From: Cytophagaceae bacterium ABcell3
Lineage (GTDB): Bacteria > Bacteroidota > Bacteroidia > Cytophagales > Cytophagaceae
Reading direction: 5' to 3'
Length of the DNA: 64,000 nucleotides
Assembly: GCA_030913385.1 (NCBI GenBank)
Contig: CP133159.1
Span: forward strand, 372,001-436,000
Below the pieces are notes generated by a model, which saw only the letters and a program-made list of their open reading frames with translations, searched no databases and was not told the DNA's origin. Position numbers and translations under genes: made by a program. Below are positions 36,230 through 45,498 of this stretch, in pieces (within the stretch, counting starts at the first letter, position 1; each line of letters opens with the position of its first letter).

Positions 36230-37284
36230 GCAATATAAATAAAGGCCGCTTTAAGGATGCATTTAAGAAAAAGATCGGCGAGGATAAGCCTTTGCATTCT
36301 GAAAGAGATGAACAAATATGGGAAAATGTTCTTCAAGAAATTTCAGAGGCTAAACCAACCACATCCAACAAGAAAGTATTACTTGCTGTGGCTGCAAGCT
36401 TAGCCTTCTTGTTAATATGTAGCATTGTTTTTTTATACCAAGACAAAACCTCGCAAACTGCGGTTACTACCAATGAAAAAATAGAAAACAAACAAAAAAC
36501 CTCTGGTCAAGAAGAAGAAAAGGTTGTTGCGCAAAAAGAACAAAAAGAAACTTCTCAAACTTCCGAACCTAAAGAAAAAGCGCCCTCTGCTACTGAAGAA
36601 ACACCTAATCCTCCAAAAGAGAAAACCAATGTATTTGCAAATGCCAGCAGAATTTATTCTGACAATAAAACCATAGGGCATAAACTACCAGATGGCTCAA
36701 TGGTATCGCTCAATACAGGCACCTCGCTTAAAGTGGCCGACGGCTTCTCGCAAAATCGTAAACTCCTTCTTAAAGGTGAAGCCTATTTTGAAGTTGAAAC
36801 CAATACAGGCAACCCTTTTACTGTACATTTTGACAAATTCCAGCTTACTGTAACTGGGACTAAATTTAACATCAGGAGTATTGACGGCGAAAGGTCAAAA
36901 GAAGTAACGGTAACAGAAGGTACAGTAGTCGTTCGTAACACAAATAACAATGACGAAGGTATTGAAGTAAGCAAGAACGAACAGCTAAAAATTAATGAGC
37001 AAGGAAAATATGAACTTGTGAAAGTCGTTTCTGATAATTATATTACATGGAAAACTAATAACTTAAACTTTAATCAGGCCCGTCTTGAGGAAGTTTTCTT
37101 AGTACTTTCAAGACACTATAACATTAAACTGGTGCCAGACGACAACATTACATCGTGTAAATTTACAGGCGACTTAAGTGATCTTTCCGCACAAGAAGCA
37201 CTTAATGGAGTCTGCCTAACAAGTGGTCTTAAAGCCGATACCTTAGAAAACCATATCTTTATTAAAGGGGAGACTTGTGAATAA
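36226..37284 (+). CDS. FecR-family anti-sigma factor with DUF4974-like C-terminus
   Basis: This protein of 352 residues has a cytoplasmic N-terminus (about 1-45), one membrane helix (about 48-68), and a Lys/Glu/Pro-rich periplasmic linker (about 75-135). A FecR domain follows (HKLPDGSMVSLNTGTSLKV, LKGEAYFEVE, FTVHFDKFQLTVTGTKFNI), then a DUF4974-like end (ITWKTNNLNFNQARLEEVFL, CKFTGDLSDLSAQEALNGVC). It should hold the sigma factor until the outer-membrane partner signals. Its long charged linker is unusual but compositionally simple. It overlaps the next gene by 8 bases. Confidence 0.92.
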   Translation: MSNINKGRFKDAFKKKIGEDKPLHSERDEQIWENVLQEISEAKPTTSNKKVLLAVAASLAFLLICSIVFLYQDKTSQTAVTTNEKIENKQKTSGQEEEKVVAQKEQKETSQTSEPKEKAPSATEETPNPPKEKTNVFANASRIYSDNKTIGHKLPDGSMVSLNTGTSLKVADGFSQNRKLLLKGEAYFEVETNTGNPFTVHFDKFQLTVTGTKFNIRSIDGERSKEVTVTEGTVVVRNTNNNDEGIEVSKNEQLKINEQGKYELVKVVSDNYITWKTNNLNFNQARLEEVFLVLSRHYNIKLVPDDNITSCKFTGDLSDLSAQEALNGVCLTSGLKADTLENHIFIKGETCE

Positions 37285-38539
37285 AATCGTTTTGCTTTTT
37301 ATGGCAATATGGTTAAGCACCATGCACTTGTCGCATAGCCAAACGCATGACCAAGATTCCCTTTATGCTATTTCTGGAAATATCCTGGACAAAAAAGTTT
37401 GCTTAAATTATAGTGGTGACAAACTAATCACTGCTTTACAAAAGCTATCAATAGAGCACGGTATTAAACTCTCCTACTCAGACAGCAAACTAGGGCCTAT
37501 CAAAATTAAAGCAGTTAACAAAGATAACATCCCTCTATCCGCTATGCTAGAGCTATTGTTGCGCGGTACAAAGTTCAATTACGTATTGGCAGGAAGAAGC
37601 ATTTTTATTGTAGAAGACAAAAATAAAAAACCAGCACCTGTAAATGAGTCAGAAAGCGATACAGTAAAAACAAAAGAAAGTGTTCAACGTCAAAAACATA
37701 TCTACACGCCAAACAATAACTATATAGCACTGACACCCAAACAAAAGCGTGAGGTTCACAGAAGGTATAAGAAAGAGCTAAAATGGGCTTCAAAAAGAGC
37801 AAAGCGACTTGATGCTCAAAAATCAGATACTTTAAAACCTTCCCAACCCAAGAGAAGTACTAAAACTCCCCATGCAAATAGGCTTTTTGTTGCTGGTAAT
37901 TTAGGTGTGGGAATACCACATACGCGGATTAAAGAAGTAGGCCCAGATGAAATACTGCAAGAAACAAAACCGGATGGAAGCACTTCTGCACTATTCATAC
38001 CAGAAGTTAGTGTTGGAATATTAACAAAAAATTGGCGGTTCCGCGCAGGTATATCTTATAAGACTTTCAGTACAGACAAGACATGGCAAGAAACAAAAAC
38101 CAAAGGTCCTCCTCCTGGAAATCCCGCTCAGGCAGAAAGGCGAACTGAAACCGTACGGCATTTAAACGCTGCGAAATTTCAAGTATTCTCTATACCGCTT
38201 GAAGCCATGTATGTAACGTTTTGGGATAAAACTATGGTAGGCGTAGGGGGTGGATTAGGCATTAATATACTAACCAGGTCAAGTTTTTCAACTAACGAAC
38301 TACGGCAATATTATCGCTCCGAAACAGATGAAGATTTTATTGAACAAACCAACAGCTTAGCCATTGCCGCCCACCTAAGGGCAGAGGCAGGCTATTTTTT
38401 ATCAGAGCATATATTAATTACATCAGGCGTATCGTATAACAGGGTACTATCCCCTTACTACCACAACGCTTTATACCATCTACACCTAGACTATTTTTCA
38501 TTATCCTTAGGTTTGAAATATTTATTTCCTGTCAGGTGA
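37277..38539 (+). CDS. STN-domain outer-membrane barrel protein of the FecIR operon
   Basis: This protein of 420 residues starts with GTG inside the fecR-like gene. It has a signal peptide (to about 22) and an STN (secretin/TonB N-terminal) domain at about 30-115 (SGDKLITALQKLSIEHGIKLSY, AMLELLLRGTKFNYVLAG). A basic Lys-rich linker (about 145-195) leads to a C-terminal beta-barrel (about 200-420; VAGNLGVGIPHTRI, FSLSLGLKYLFPVR). There is no TonB plug or 22-strand receptor barrel. The STN domain probably contacts the anti-sigma factor. This is a FecA-like signal input built on a small barrel rather than a transporter. Confidence 0.75.
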   Translation: MNKIVLLFMAIWLSTMHLSHSQTHDQDSLYAISGNILDKKVCLNYSGDKLITALQKLSIEHGIKLSYSDSKLGPIKIKAVNKDNIPLSAMLELLLRGTKFNYVLAGRSIFIVEDKNKKPAPVNESESDTVKTKESVQRQKHIYTPNNNYIALTPKQKREVHRRYKKELKWASKRAKRLDAQKSDTLKPSQPKRSTKTPHANRLFVAGNLGVGIPHTRIKEVGPDEILQETKPDGSTSALFIPEVSVGILTKNWRFRAGISYKTFSTDKTWQETKTKGPPPGNPAQAERRTETVRHLNAAKFQVFSIPLEAMYVTFWDKTMVGVGGGLGINILTRSSFSTNELRQYYRSETDEDFIEQTNSLAIAAHLRAEAGYFLSEHILITSGVSYNRVLSPYYHNALYHLHLDYFSLSLGLKYLFPVR

Positions 38540-38570
38540 TATTTTATTTGATCATTTTTTAAAATGAATA

Positions 38571-39545
38571 CTAGCTCACCTCTTGTGTTTGTGGTCTAGC
38601 GTCCAAACTTTCAGAACATTCTTCTGTAACCAAGCTTTGAGACAAGGTTTTGGTAACATTCTCTAACCCTACAGAGTTTTCCTTAATTTGTGTAAAGCAA
38701 AACTGTTTCTCCTTTTCACTAGCTCCTTTAAGTTCTGCCATATTTATCAAACCATTAATCCTAGCAACGTATGCCCTGATAATATGTGAGTTAGTATAGG
38801 CAAGCTCCTTGATGCGCTTATTTTGTGTTTCCAGCTTTATAGTCCTTTCACTCACCAGGTCCTCTAACTTAGTATTTAGTACCTTCAGGTCTTTGTTCAC
38901 CATTGCGAGGGTGTCATTCATTCTAAAGATCTCAACTTGAGAGTTATGATAGTCCACCTTTAGCTTAAATAAGTAAACATATAAAAATACTAAAATTAAA
39001 GTCTTAGTAATCTGGAAGTAAAAAAAGTTATAGCTGCTTTCAAAGATAAAAGGGACAATAGAAAGGTCTTCTACAAAAAACGTTAGAAACAATTCATAAA
39101 ACAGAGCAAAAAAAGCAAAAAAGATTACACTGGTATGCAGATACTTTTTCTCAGGCCCATAAGAAAATATCATAAAAGCCAGTCCACCTATAACCATAAT
39201 CCCATAAGAAAATGAGAGAAACATAGCTCCATGAACCGTGTTAGCCAAAACTGGAAAAATGAAAATCAAGAAGAAAGGAGAAAGCAATGTACCAAACTTA
39301 GACACAAGGTATTTTCCTCTACTGTTTAAGTAAATATTAAATACAGCCAATGTCACCAAAGTAAAAAACCGGAAAGTAAAGGAGTTGCCACAATCCAAGA
39401 AGAAGGTATTGCCAATAATAGCCGGTAAAGCAATAAAAAATATTTGCCCTATATTTACCGCATTTGTCAGTCTGATATATTTATTCTCACATATTGAAAG
39501 ACACTCATTGGTCCCAATGTCTGTAATTTTTTTCAGAAGGCTCAT
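38571..39545 (-). CDS. Membrane histidine-kinase-like protein without ATPase domain
   Basis: This 324-residue protein has six to seven membrane helices (about 25-205), a coiled coil (about 215-260) and a dimerisation/H-box segment ELAYTNSHIIRAYVARINGL with a His at about residue 272. The protein then ends after 50 residues. The ATP-binding domain (N, G1, G2 boxes) is missing and is not found in another frame downstream. It may be a truncated kinase or a membrane regulator that receives phosphate from another kinase. The 39719 gene (ccmF) lies 173 bases upstream on the same strand. Confidence 0.7.
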   Translation of the reverse strand: MSLLKKITDIGTNECLSICENKYIRLTNAVNIGQIFFIALPAIIGNTFFLDCGNSFTFRFFTLVTLAVFNIYLNSRGKYLVSKFGTLLSPFFLIFIFPVLANTVHGAMFLSFSYGIMVIGGLAFMIFSYGPEKKYLHTSVIFFAFFALFYELFLTFFVEDLSIVPFIFESSYNFFYFQITKTLILVFLYVYLFKLKVDYHNSQVEIFRMNDTLAMVNKDLKVLNTKLEDLVSERTIKLETQNKRIKELAYTNSHIIRAYVARINGLINMAELKGASEKEKQFCFTQIKENSVGLENVTKTLSQSLVTEECSESLDARPQTQEVS

Positions 39546-39718
39546 TTGATCAGGTTTCCTTGTATGTAGGTTAATAGTCTTAAAAAAATGGATACGCTAA
39601 GTTCTTACTATTCAACTATCTTTACAAGATTTTTTTAAAAAAAGCCTTCACTTTTAATACCTTATGAAAATAATTAAAACGATTTCAAGGAGACCCACAA
39701 CACATACAAGCCTATAAA

Positions 39719-42370
39719 TCAAACACTTGAATCTAAAACAACCACATCCTTAGGGGAGTCTTGGTTATCATTTACAACTTTCTCAGCCCCCTTTTCCTTC
39801 ATATTTTTCCTAAAGGCCATAAAACACCCCACAACCATTATAATGCACCCTGCCCAAAGCAAATTCATTCCAGGAAATTTAAGGGCTTGCAATACAAGAT
39901 ATTCGTCATCTTCAATAGCAAGGTTGATAGTATTTGGCTTACTGGGAAGTTCAACAATTGAAAAGCTTGCACGCAATTCTTCAGAATAGACCTTTACAGG
40001 ATCTACTTGCGCTGAGTCTTTGACAACATACAAAGGATTTACCTGAACAGGATCTTTATGCGGGTCAGACATGCTTCTTATTAATAATTCAGCCTGCACC
40101 ACCAAACTAGCACTGTCATAACCATCTGCTTGTTTTTCCTCCACACCTAATAAATAAATATCTTCAAATGTGATCAAATGGTTTTCGTGTTGGTACTTTT
40201 TACCCATTTCCATATTTAAAAAAACAGGATCCATAAAGTCGTCATCTTCCCCCTGACCATCCGTGTTCATGGGCACATCAGCCCATTTAATATGTGTAAA
40301 TACATCATGAGAAACAAAATGCTTAGTTCCTGGCTCTGACACATTCCCAAACTTTTCATTGAGTTGAATAAAAGGAGAGAGACTAAAAAGGTGCTCGCCT
40401 GGCAAAGAGTCATCTACTTCCTTATCAAAGTAGTCAATCTCGTAGTAAAGGTTAACCCCTTCTTGGTGCTTGCCCTGATAGGAAACAAAATACTCTCCCA
40501 TCGGAACAGTGTCTCCCTTATAAAGCATGACATTTTCAGTATTAAGGAAGTTCTCATCTAACACCTGAAGGTTGACTTCATTTTGATTGTTAGATATAGC
40601 TGTTTTCCCAGAAGCTGAAATTAAAGCCCCAGCAACTAACATTCCGAAACCAATATGAGCCACCGACCCTCCCCAGTAATCCCTACTTCCTCTATAGATA
40701 GATTTCAAAAAGGCAAAATTGGAAAACACAGCAAAAAAAGAAGCAAACATTAATAGTAAATACCATATATCAGTTAAAAAATCATATGAAATCAAATAAG
40801 CAATGATAACAGAAAACAGCAAGGCAAGCAGTAAACTTGTAGTGATATTTTTTATAAATAGTTTAAAATTGGTGTTCTTGTATTTTAGAAATTGAGAAAC
40901 ACCTATAAGCAAGCAAAGGATCGTACCAAAAGGAACCTGCCACATGGCATAATACATGTTTCGCTGTTGAAGATCTGTATAAGCATCTAAGTCGGTTCCA
41001 AAAAGCTTATTGATAAGTGGAACAGAAGTTGAAAGGGTTATCTGCAAGGATGCCGTCACCATTACGAGTGTACCTGTTAAGATCCAAAATTCCCGTGAGA
41101 GTACTTTATCTTCAACACCAGAATCTACTTTTTGCTTTTCAAAAGCATACACAAGCAAAAATATTACGCCTGCGATCCATGACACAACTAAAAACCCATG
41201 AGATTCAACATAGAAGCTTAAAAACAACAGACAAAAAGAGAAACACACGAAAATCCACCTTAATACTGTTGAACCAATAAGCGAGCCTAACCCTAGCAAA
41301 GCAAAAGAGAATAGAAAAAGAAAAAGGTGAACCAGCAAGCCATTTTCTGTAAAAGAATGAACAGAGCTATCTCCAAGCACTCCGCTTCGTGTCAAGAAGC
41401 TAGAATATAAAACAAAGATAAAAGCTGATATTACCAATAAACGAGACAAGAAGAAAAACTTATTCCTCTTTTTAGCAACAAACAACATATGAACTCCCGC
41501 TGTGAGCAAAACCCACGGGACAAGGGAGGCGTTTTCTACTGGATCCCAAGCCCAAAAACCTCCAAAGCTAAGAGACTCATAGGCCCAAGCACCGCCCAGT
41601 AAGATCCCTGCCCCCAAGGTAAGCATTGCAAACAAGCCACAAGTGATAGCAGGCTGGATCCATATTCGGGTGTTATCTACTATAGCCCCAGCAACAGCAA
41701 GTGCAAAAGGAAAAAGTGTGGCGGCAAAACCGAGAAACAAAACCGGAGGGTGAATTACCATCCAATAATTCTGCAACAAGGGGTTGAGTCCAGTCCCGTC
41801 TTGCAGGGCTTCCACCTTGAGCATATAATCAGACATCTCCGTCCAAGGCATGCCTGCATTTTCAGGCAACTCACGAATCAATAAGAATGGGCTACCTCCA
41901 ATTTTGACATCACCGATGTAAACACCTAGCAGCATCGTGAATATAAAAGCCTGAACCGTCGAAACAACCATTAATACAGGGCTTTCCAATTGCCCAAACT
42001 TTGGTTTTAAAAGAAATGAAAGGATCAATATCCAAAAAGACCATAATAGAAAACTACCTTCTTGCCCGCTCCAAAAACTTGAAAGCAAATAATGCCAAGG
42101 CATAGATAAGTTGGAGTATTTCCAGACATAATGATACTCAAAATAGTGGCTGAAGATCATATAAAAGAGGATGCCGATAACTACCAAAAGAGAAATCCCG
42201 TGTAAGAGAAAAAACTTATCAGCAAACTGCTTCCAGCCAATAGACTCCTTTAACGGTTTGTCAATTGCCAAATAGTAGCCAAGCGCAGCAACAAGTGTGG
42301 AAACGAAACATAGTACTACAAAAAAATGGCCATAAGTACCCAAAAATGTGTGTTCTCCTATATAATCCAT
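39719..42370 (-). CDS. ccmF: Cytochrome c heme lyase subunit CcmF
   Basis: This 883-residue polytopic protein carries the heme-handling WWD motif GGFWAWDPVENASLVPW near residue 270 and conserved periplasmic His residues (MVIHPPVLFLGF; SVHSFTENGLL; WGGSVAHIGFGMLVAG). It has a long periplasmic segment before the last membrane helix (about 845). CcmF attaches heme from CcmE to apocytochrome c in system I. It lies 161 bases downstream of ccmE on the same strand, close to the multiheme genes nrfHA. No ccmABCD genes are seen in the window. Confidence 0.93.
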   Translation of the reverse strand: MDYIGEHTFLGTYGHFFVVLCFVSTLVAALGYYLAIDKPLKESIGWKQFADKFFLLHGISLLVVIGILFYMIFSHYFEYHYVWKYSNLSMPWHYLLSSFWSGQEGSFLLWSFWILILSFLLKPKFGQLESPVLMVVSTVQAFIFTMLLGVYIGDVKIGGSPFLLIRELPENAGMPWTEMSDYMLKVEALQDGTGLNPLLQNYWMVIHPPVLFLGFAATLFPFALAVAGAIVDNTRIWIQPAITCGLFAMLTLGAGILLGGAWAYESLSFGGFWAWDPVENASLVPWVLLTAGVHMLFVAKKRNKFFFLSRLLVISAFIFVLYSSFLTRSGVLGDSSVHSFTENGLLVHLFLFLFSFALLGLGSLIGSTVLRWIFVCFSFCLLFLSFYVESHGFLVVSWIAGVIFLLVYAFEKQKVDSGVEDKVLSREFWILTGTLVMVTASLQITLSTSVPLINKLFGTDLDAYTDLQQRNMYYAMWQVPFGTILCLLIGVSQFLKYKNTNFKLFIKNITTSLLLALLFSVIIAYLISYDFLTDIWYLLLMFASFFAVFSNFAFLKSIYRGSRDYWGGSVAHIGFGMLVAGALISASGKTAISNNQNEVNLQVLDENFLNTENVMLYKGDTVPMGEYFVSYQGKHQEGVNLYYEIDYFDKEVDDSLPGEHLFSLSPFIQLNEKFGNVSEPGTKHFVSHDVFTHIKWADVPMNTDGQGEDDDFMDPVFLNMEMGKKYQHENHLITFEDIYLLGVEEKQADGYDSASLVVQAELLIRSMSDPHKDPVQVNPLYVVKDSAQVDPVKVYSEELRASFSIVELPSKPNTINLAIEDDEYLVLQALKFPGMNLLWAGCIIMVVGCFMAFRKNMKEKGAEKVVNDNQDSPKDVVVLDSSV

Positions 42371-42531
42371 ATTAATTACAGGCTGGTTTACAATCCAGCA
42401 AAATCTATTGAAAAAGTTCTAAAAAATAAAAATCTGTTTATATCATCACATATTAGACCCTTGACGAGCCCCATGCATTAACTATTCAAAACCCTCAAAG
42501 AGCAGCCTCCTCTAGACAACTATATCCCTAG

Positions 42532-42951
42532 TCAATTGGGTCTTACCATGCTGCCCTCGGATAAGTCTGCTTTAAATTCATTTTCTTCAGCATACTTTGA
42601 TGGACATTTAAATAAAATAGTAGTAGCATAAAACACTCCGTCTTTCATTCTACCCTTTACAACAACATCTTCAGACCGTTCCATGTCCTGTGGCTTACTC
42701 TGATTCAAAACAACCTTAGACTCATTGCCCATTTTATCAACCATAAAGAAGGTAACCAAATTAGGATCAATACTAGGGTTATATTCAATTGACTTGCCTT
42801 TCTGAAGCGACCCAACTACAGTAAAGTCACCCCCCTCCGACTCTGAAGCCTTTGCAAAGTCTGCATAGGTACTGTTTGTTGACGCTGTACTTATAATAAT
42901 TCCTGCAGAAATAGCTATAATAACAATAGCTAATACATTGGCCTTTTTCAT
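42532..42951 (-). CDS. ccmE: Heme chaperone CcmE, Cys-type
   Basis: This 139-residue protein has an N-terminal membrane anchor (about 5-22) and an OB-fold domain (FTVVGSLQKGKSIEYNPSID, VVVKGRMKDGVFYATTILFK). The heme-binding site reads KCPSKYAEEN, so it carries Cys-x-x-x-Tyr in place of the usual His-x-x-x-Tyr. Cys-type CcmE proteins are known in some bacteria and archaea. I chose the ATG at 42951; a TTG at 42960 would add three residues. It is divergent from nrfH, which starts 157 bases away. Confidence 0.9.
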   Translation of the reverse strand: MKKANVLAIVIIAISAGIIISTASTNSTYADFAKASESEGGDFTVVGSLQKGKSIEYNPSIDPNLVTFFMVDKMGNESKVVLNQSKPQDMERSEDVVVKGRMKDGVFYATTILFKCPSKYAEENEFKADLSEGSMVRPN

Positions 42952-43107
42952 GAATAACAAAACAACTTGCAGATTTACATTAGCTCACTCGTATGTCTAA
43001 CTGAACAGCATGCGAGCGGATTTTTTTTAAACAAATAAAATCCCAAACTGTTTAATCAACATGTATAAGTATATAGTCAGATAGAAAAAGGAATAGGGCA
43101 TGTGTCT

Positions 43108-43716
43108 ATGGGCATAAAAAGATTTTTCGATTTTTTTAAACCTCCAAGGTTCTGGAGAATATATGTCAATTCACTTCTTGCGGTATTTGTTGGTGTGGTA
43201 GCACTACTATTCTACATATCTAATGCTGCCTCCTACATGTCAGACGCTCCTGAGACCTGTATAAACTGTCACCTAATGGCACCGCATTATGCAACGTGGC
43301 AACATAGCTCTCACCGAGAATGGACAAATTGCAACGACTGCCATGTACCCCATGACAATATATTTAGCCACTACTATTTTAAAGCCCAAGACGGACTTGG
43401 CCATGCAACCGTTTTTACTTTAAGGAATGAACCACAAGTAATCCAAATAAAAGAAGCAGGCATAAGGGTGGTACAAGAGAATTGTATAAGATGCCATTCT
43501 GACCTTAATGAACATGTAAACTTGACAGAAGTGACCCGCGAAAAAAATTTACACGGCGAGGGCAAGTTATGTTGGGACTGTCACAGAGAAGTGCCTCACG
43601 GAAGGGTAAAAGGCTCTTCCTCTACACCTGATGCCCAAGTACCACTGCTGGGAAGCCCTGTGCCAGAATGGTTAAGAAAATTAAGAACAAGAAGACAAAA
43701 CCCACAAAATCGTTAA
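43108..43716 (+). CDS. nrfH: Cytochrome c nitrite reductase small subunit NrfH
   Basis: This protein of 202 residues has one N-terminal membrane helix (about 17-40) and four CxxCH heme motifs: CINCH, CNDCH, CIRCH and CWDCH. It belongs to the NapC/NirT/NrfH family, takes electrons from menaquinol and passes them to NrfA. I chose the ATG at 43108 (MGIKRFFDFF); an upstream GTG at 43102 adds two residues. It is followed 7 bases later by nrfA, so the two are an operon. A Pro/Arg-rich tail extends the protein beyond typical NrfH length. Confidence 0.94.
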   Translation: MGIKRFFDFFKPPRFWRIYVNSLLAVFVGVVALLFYISNAASYMSDAPETCINCHLMAPHYATWQHSSHREWTNCNDCHVPHDNIFSHYYFKAQDGLGHATVFTLRNEPQVIQIKEAGIRVVQENCIRCHSDLNEHVNLTEVTREKNLHGEGKLCWDCHREVPHGRVKGSSSTPDAQVPLLGSPVPEWLRKLRTRRQNPQNR

Positions 43717-43723
43717 TTTTTTT

Positions 43724-45274
43724 ATGGAACAACTTAGAAGCATAATCAGGAGAAAACCCTGGGTTGGAGCCGTACTTTTTATAGTAACCGCTGTATTGGT
43801 TTTTGCTTTAGGCTTACTAGCCGCAAATATCATGGAAAGAAGGACAGAAACACTGTATCTTGAACAGCGGCGCATCAACATTGAGCAACTCGAACCCCGC
43901 AATGAAATCTGGGGTATTGCCTACCCACGCCAATATCAGTCCTACCAGCAAACAAAAGACACTTCTTTTGTAAGCCGATACAATGGTGCCAGAAATTTTG
44001 ATATGCTCGAGCGCTACCCAAACTTGGTAGTACTATGGGCTGGATACGCCTTTGCTACGGATTATACACAACCAAGGGGTCACTATTATGCTAACGATGA
44101 TGTAACCGAAACCCTCAGGACAGGCACTCCGGTAGAGGATGATGACGGCCCGCAACCTGCAACATGCTGGACCTGCAAAAGTGCGGATGTCCCTCGTATG
44201 ATGAACAAATTAGGCGTAGAAGAATTTTATGACGGAACTTGGGGAGAAAAAGGGCCACACATGGTCGCTAACGCAATTGGCTGTGTAGATTGCCATGATG
44301 AAGAAACTATGAGCCTAAAAATTACTCGGCCTGCGCTTATTGAAGCCTTTGAAAGAAGAGGGGAGGATATTACACAAGCCTCTCACCAGGAAATGAGGTC
44401 ATTGGTATGTGCACAGTGTCATGTAGAGTATTATTTTGACAAAGAAAGATTTGAAGAAGGGGTTCCTTATTTAACCTTCCCATGGGACAATGGCCTTAAT
44501 ATTGAAGATATAGAAGCTTACTTTGACAGTATTGGCTTTACGGATTGGACACATGAGCTAAGCCGTGCACCGATGATTAAAGCGCAGCACCCAGACTATG
44601 AGCTATACACGGCTGGCATTCATGCCAAAAGGGGCGTTACATGTGCGGATTGCCATATGCCATACCGTAGTGAAGGCGGTGTCAAGTTTACCGATCATAA
44701 AATCCAGAGCCCGCTAAACAATGTCTCTGCGTCTTGCCAGGTTTGCCATAGGCAAAGCGAAAAAGAACTTATAAGCAATGTGTACAGCAACCAAGACAAA
44801 GTCATGGAGGTAAGGCTCATTGCAGAAGACCTATTAGCAAAATTACATATTGAAGCAAAATTTGCATGGGACCTCGGCGCAAGCAAAGAACAAATGGAGG
44901 ATATTCTTCAAGATATACGTCATGCACAATGGCGATGGGACTTTTCAGCAGCCAGCCATGGCGCGTCCGCTCACGCACCTACGGAAACACTAAGGCTCCT
45001 TGGCACATCTATAGATTTATCACATACCGCCAGAAATAAACTAGCAAGGTTGGTCGCTGAGTTAGGACACCGGGGGCCGATACCGGTACCTGACATATCT
45101 ACTAAAGAAAAAGCCCAACAGTATATTGGCATCCCTATAGAAAAACTAGAAAACGAAAAAGAGGAGTGGCTAGAAACCGTAGTTCCTCAATGGATCAGGA
45201 AAGCACAAGAAAGACAAGCCCAATGGCCACAGTATAAAGCTACAGACAGGAGGCCAAGTTTTGTAGATGATTAA
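43724..45274 (+). CDS. nrfA: Ammonia-forming cytochrome c nitrite reductase catalytic subunit NrfA
   Basis: This 516-residue pentaheme protein has the catalytic heme in CWTCK (Lys ligand, typical of NrfA) and four CxxCH hemes: CVDCH, CAQCH, CADCH and CQVCH. An N-terminal membrane anchor (about 15-37) replaces a cleaved signal peptide. NrfA reduces nitrite to ammonium in six-electron steps in the periplasm. The active-site segment MIKAQHPDYELYTAGIHAKRG is as in the family. It is co-transcribed with nrfH. A short inverted repeat (TTAAGTTGCGTAACTT near 45337) follows the gene, but no clear terminator is seen. Confidence 0.96.
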   Translation: MEQLRSIIRRKPWVGAVLFIVTAVLVFALGLLAANIMERRTETLYLEQRRINIEQLEPRNEIWGIAYPRQYQSYQQTKDTSFVSRYNGARNFDMLERYPNLVVLWAGYAFATDYTQPRGHYYANDDVTETLRTGTPVEDDDGPQPATCWTCKSADVPRMMNKLGVEEFYDGTWGEKGPHMVANAIGCVDCHDEETMSLKITRPALIEAFERRGEDITQASHQEMRSLVCAQCHVEYYFDKERFEEGVPYLTFPWDNGLNIEDIEAYFDSIGFTDWTHELSRAPMIKAQHPDYELYTAGIHAKRGVTCADCHMPYRSEGGVKFTDHKIQSPLNNVSASCQVCHRQSEKELISNVYSNQDKVMEVRLIAEDLLAKLHIEAKFAWDLGASKEQMEDILQDIRHAQWRWDFSAASHGASAHAPTETLRLLGTSIDLSHTARNKLARLVAELGHRGPIPVPDISTKEKAQQYIGIPIEKLENEKEEWLETVVPQWIRKAQERQAQWPQYKATDRRPSFVDD

Positions 45275-45498
45275 GGCAAACAACTTTGACTGAAAAAACA
45301 AAACTATTATAAAAAATGGATAGGGTCTGCATATAGTTAAGTTGCGTAACTTCACCAGCAAGCCCCATCCATTTGATTGCAAATAGCTCTTTTGCCAAGC
45401 AGTAATCATTTATTAATTACGGTGAAATGAAAAACAATATTTACTAAAACCATTGTTAGAACATATGAGTATATAGTACAATAAAAGCAATCAGAAAG

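Noticed and set aside
39761-41280. Plus-strand frames inside ccmF
   Set aside because: They are antisense shadows of a well-supported CcmF gene.
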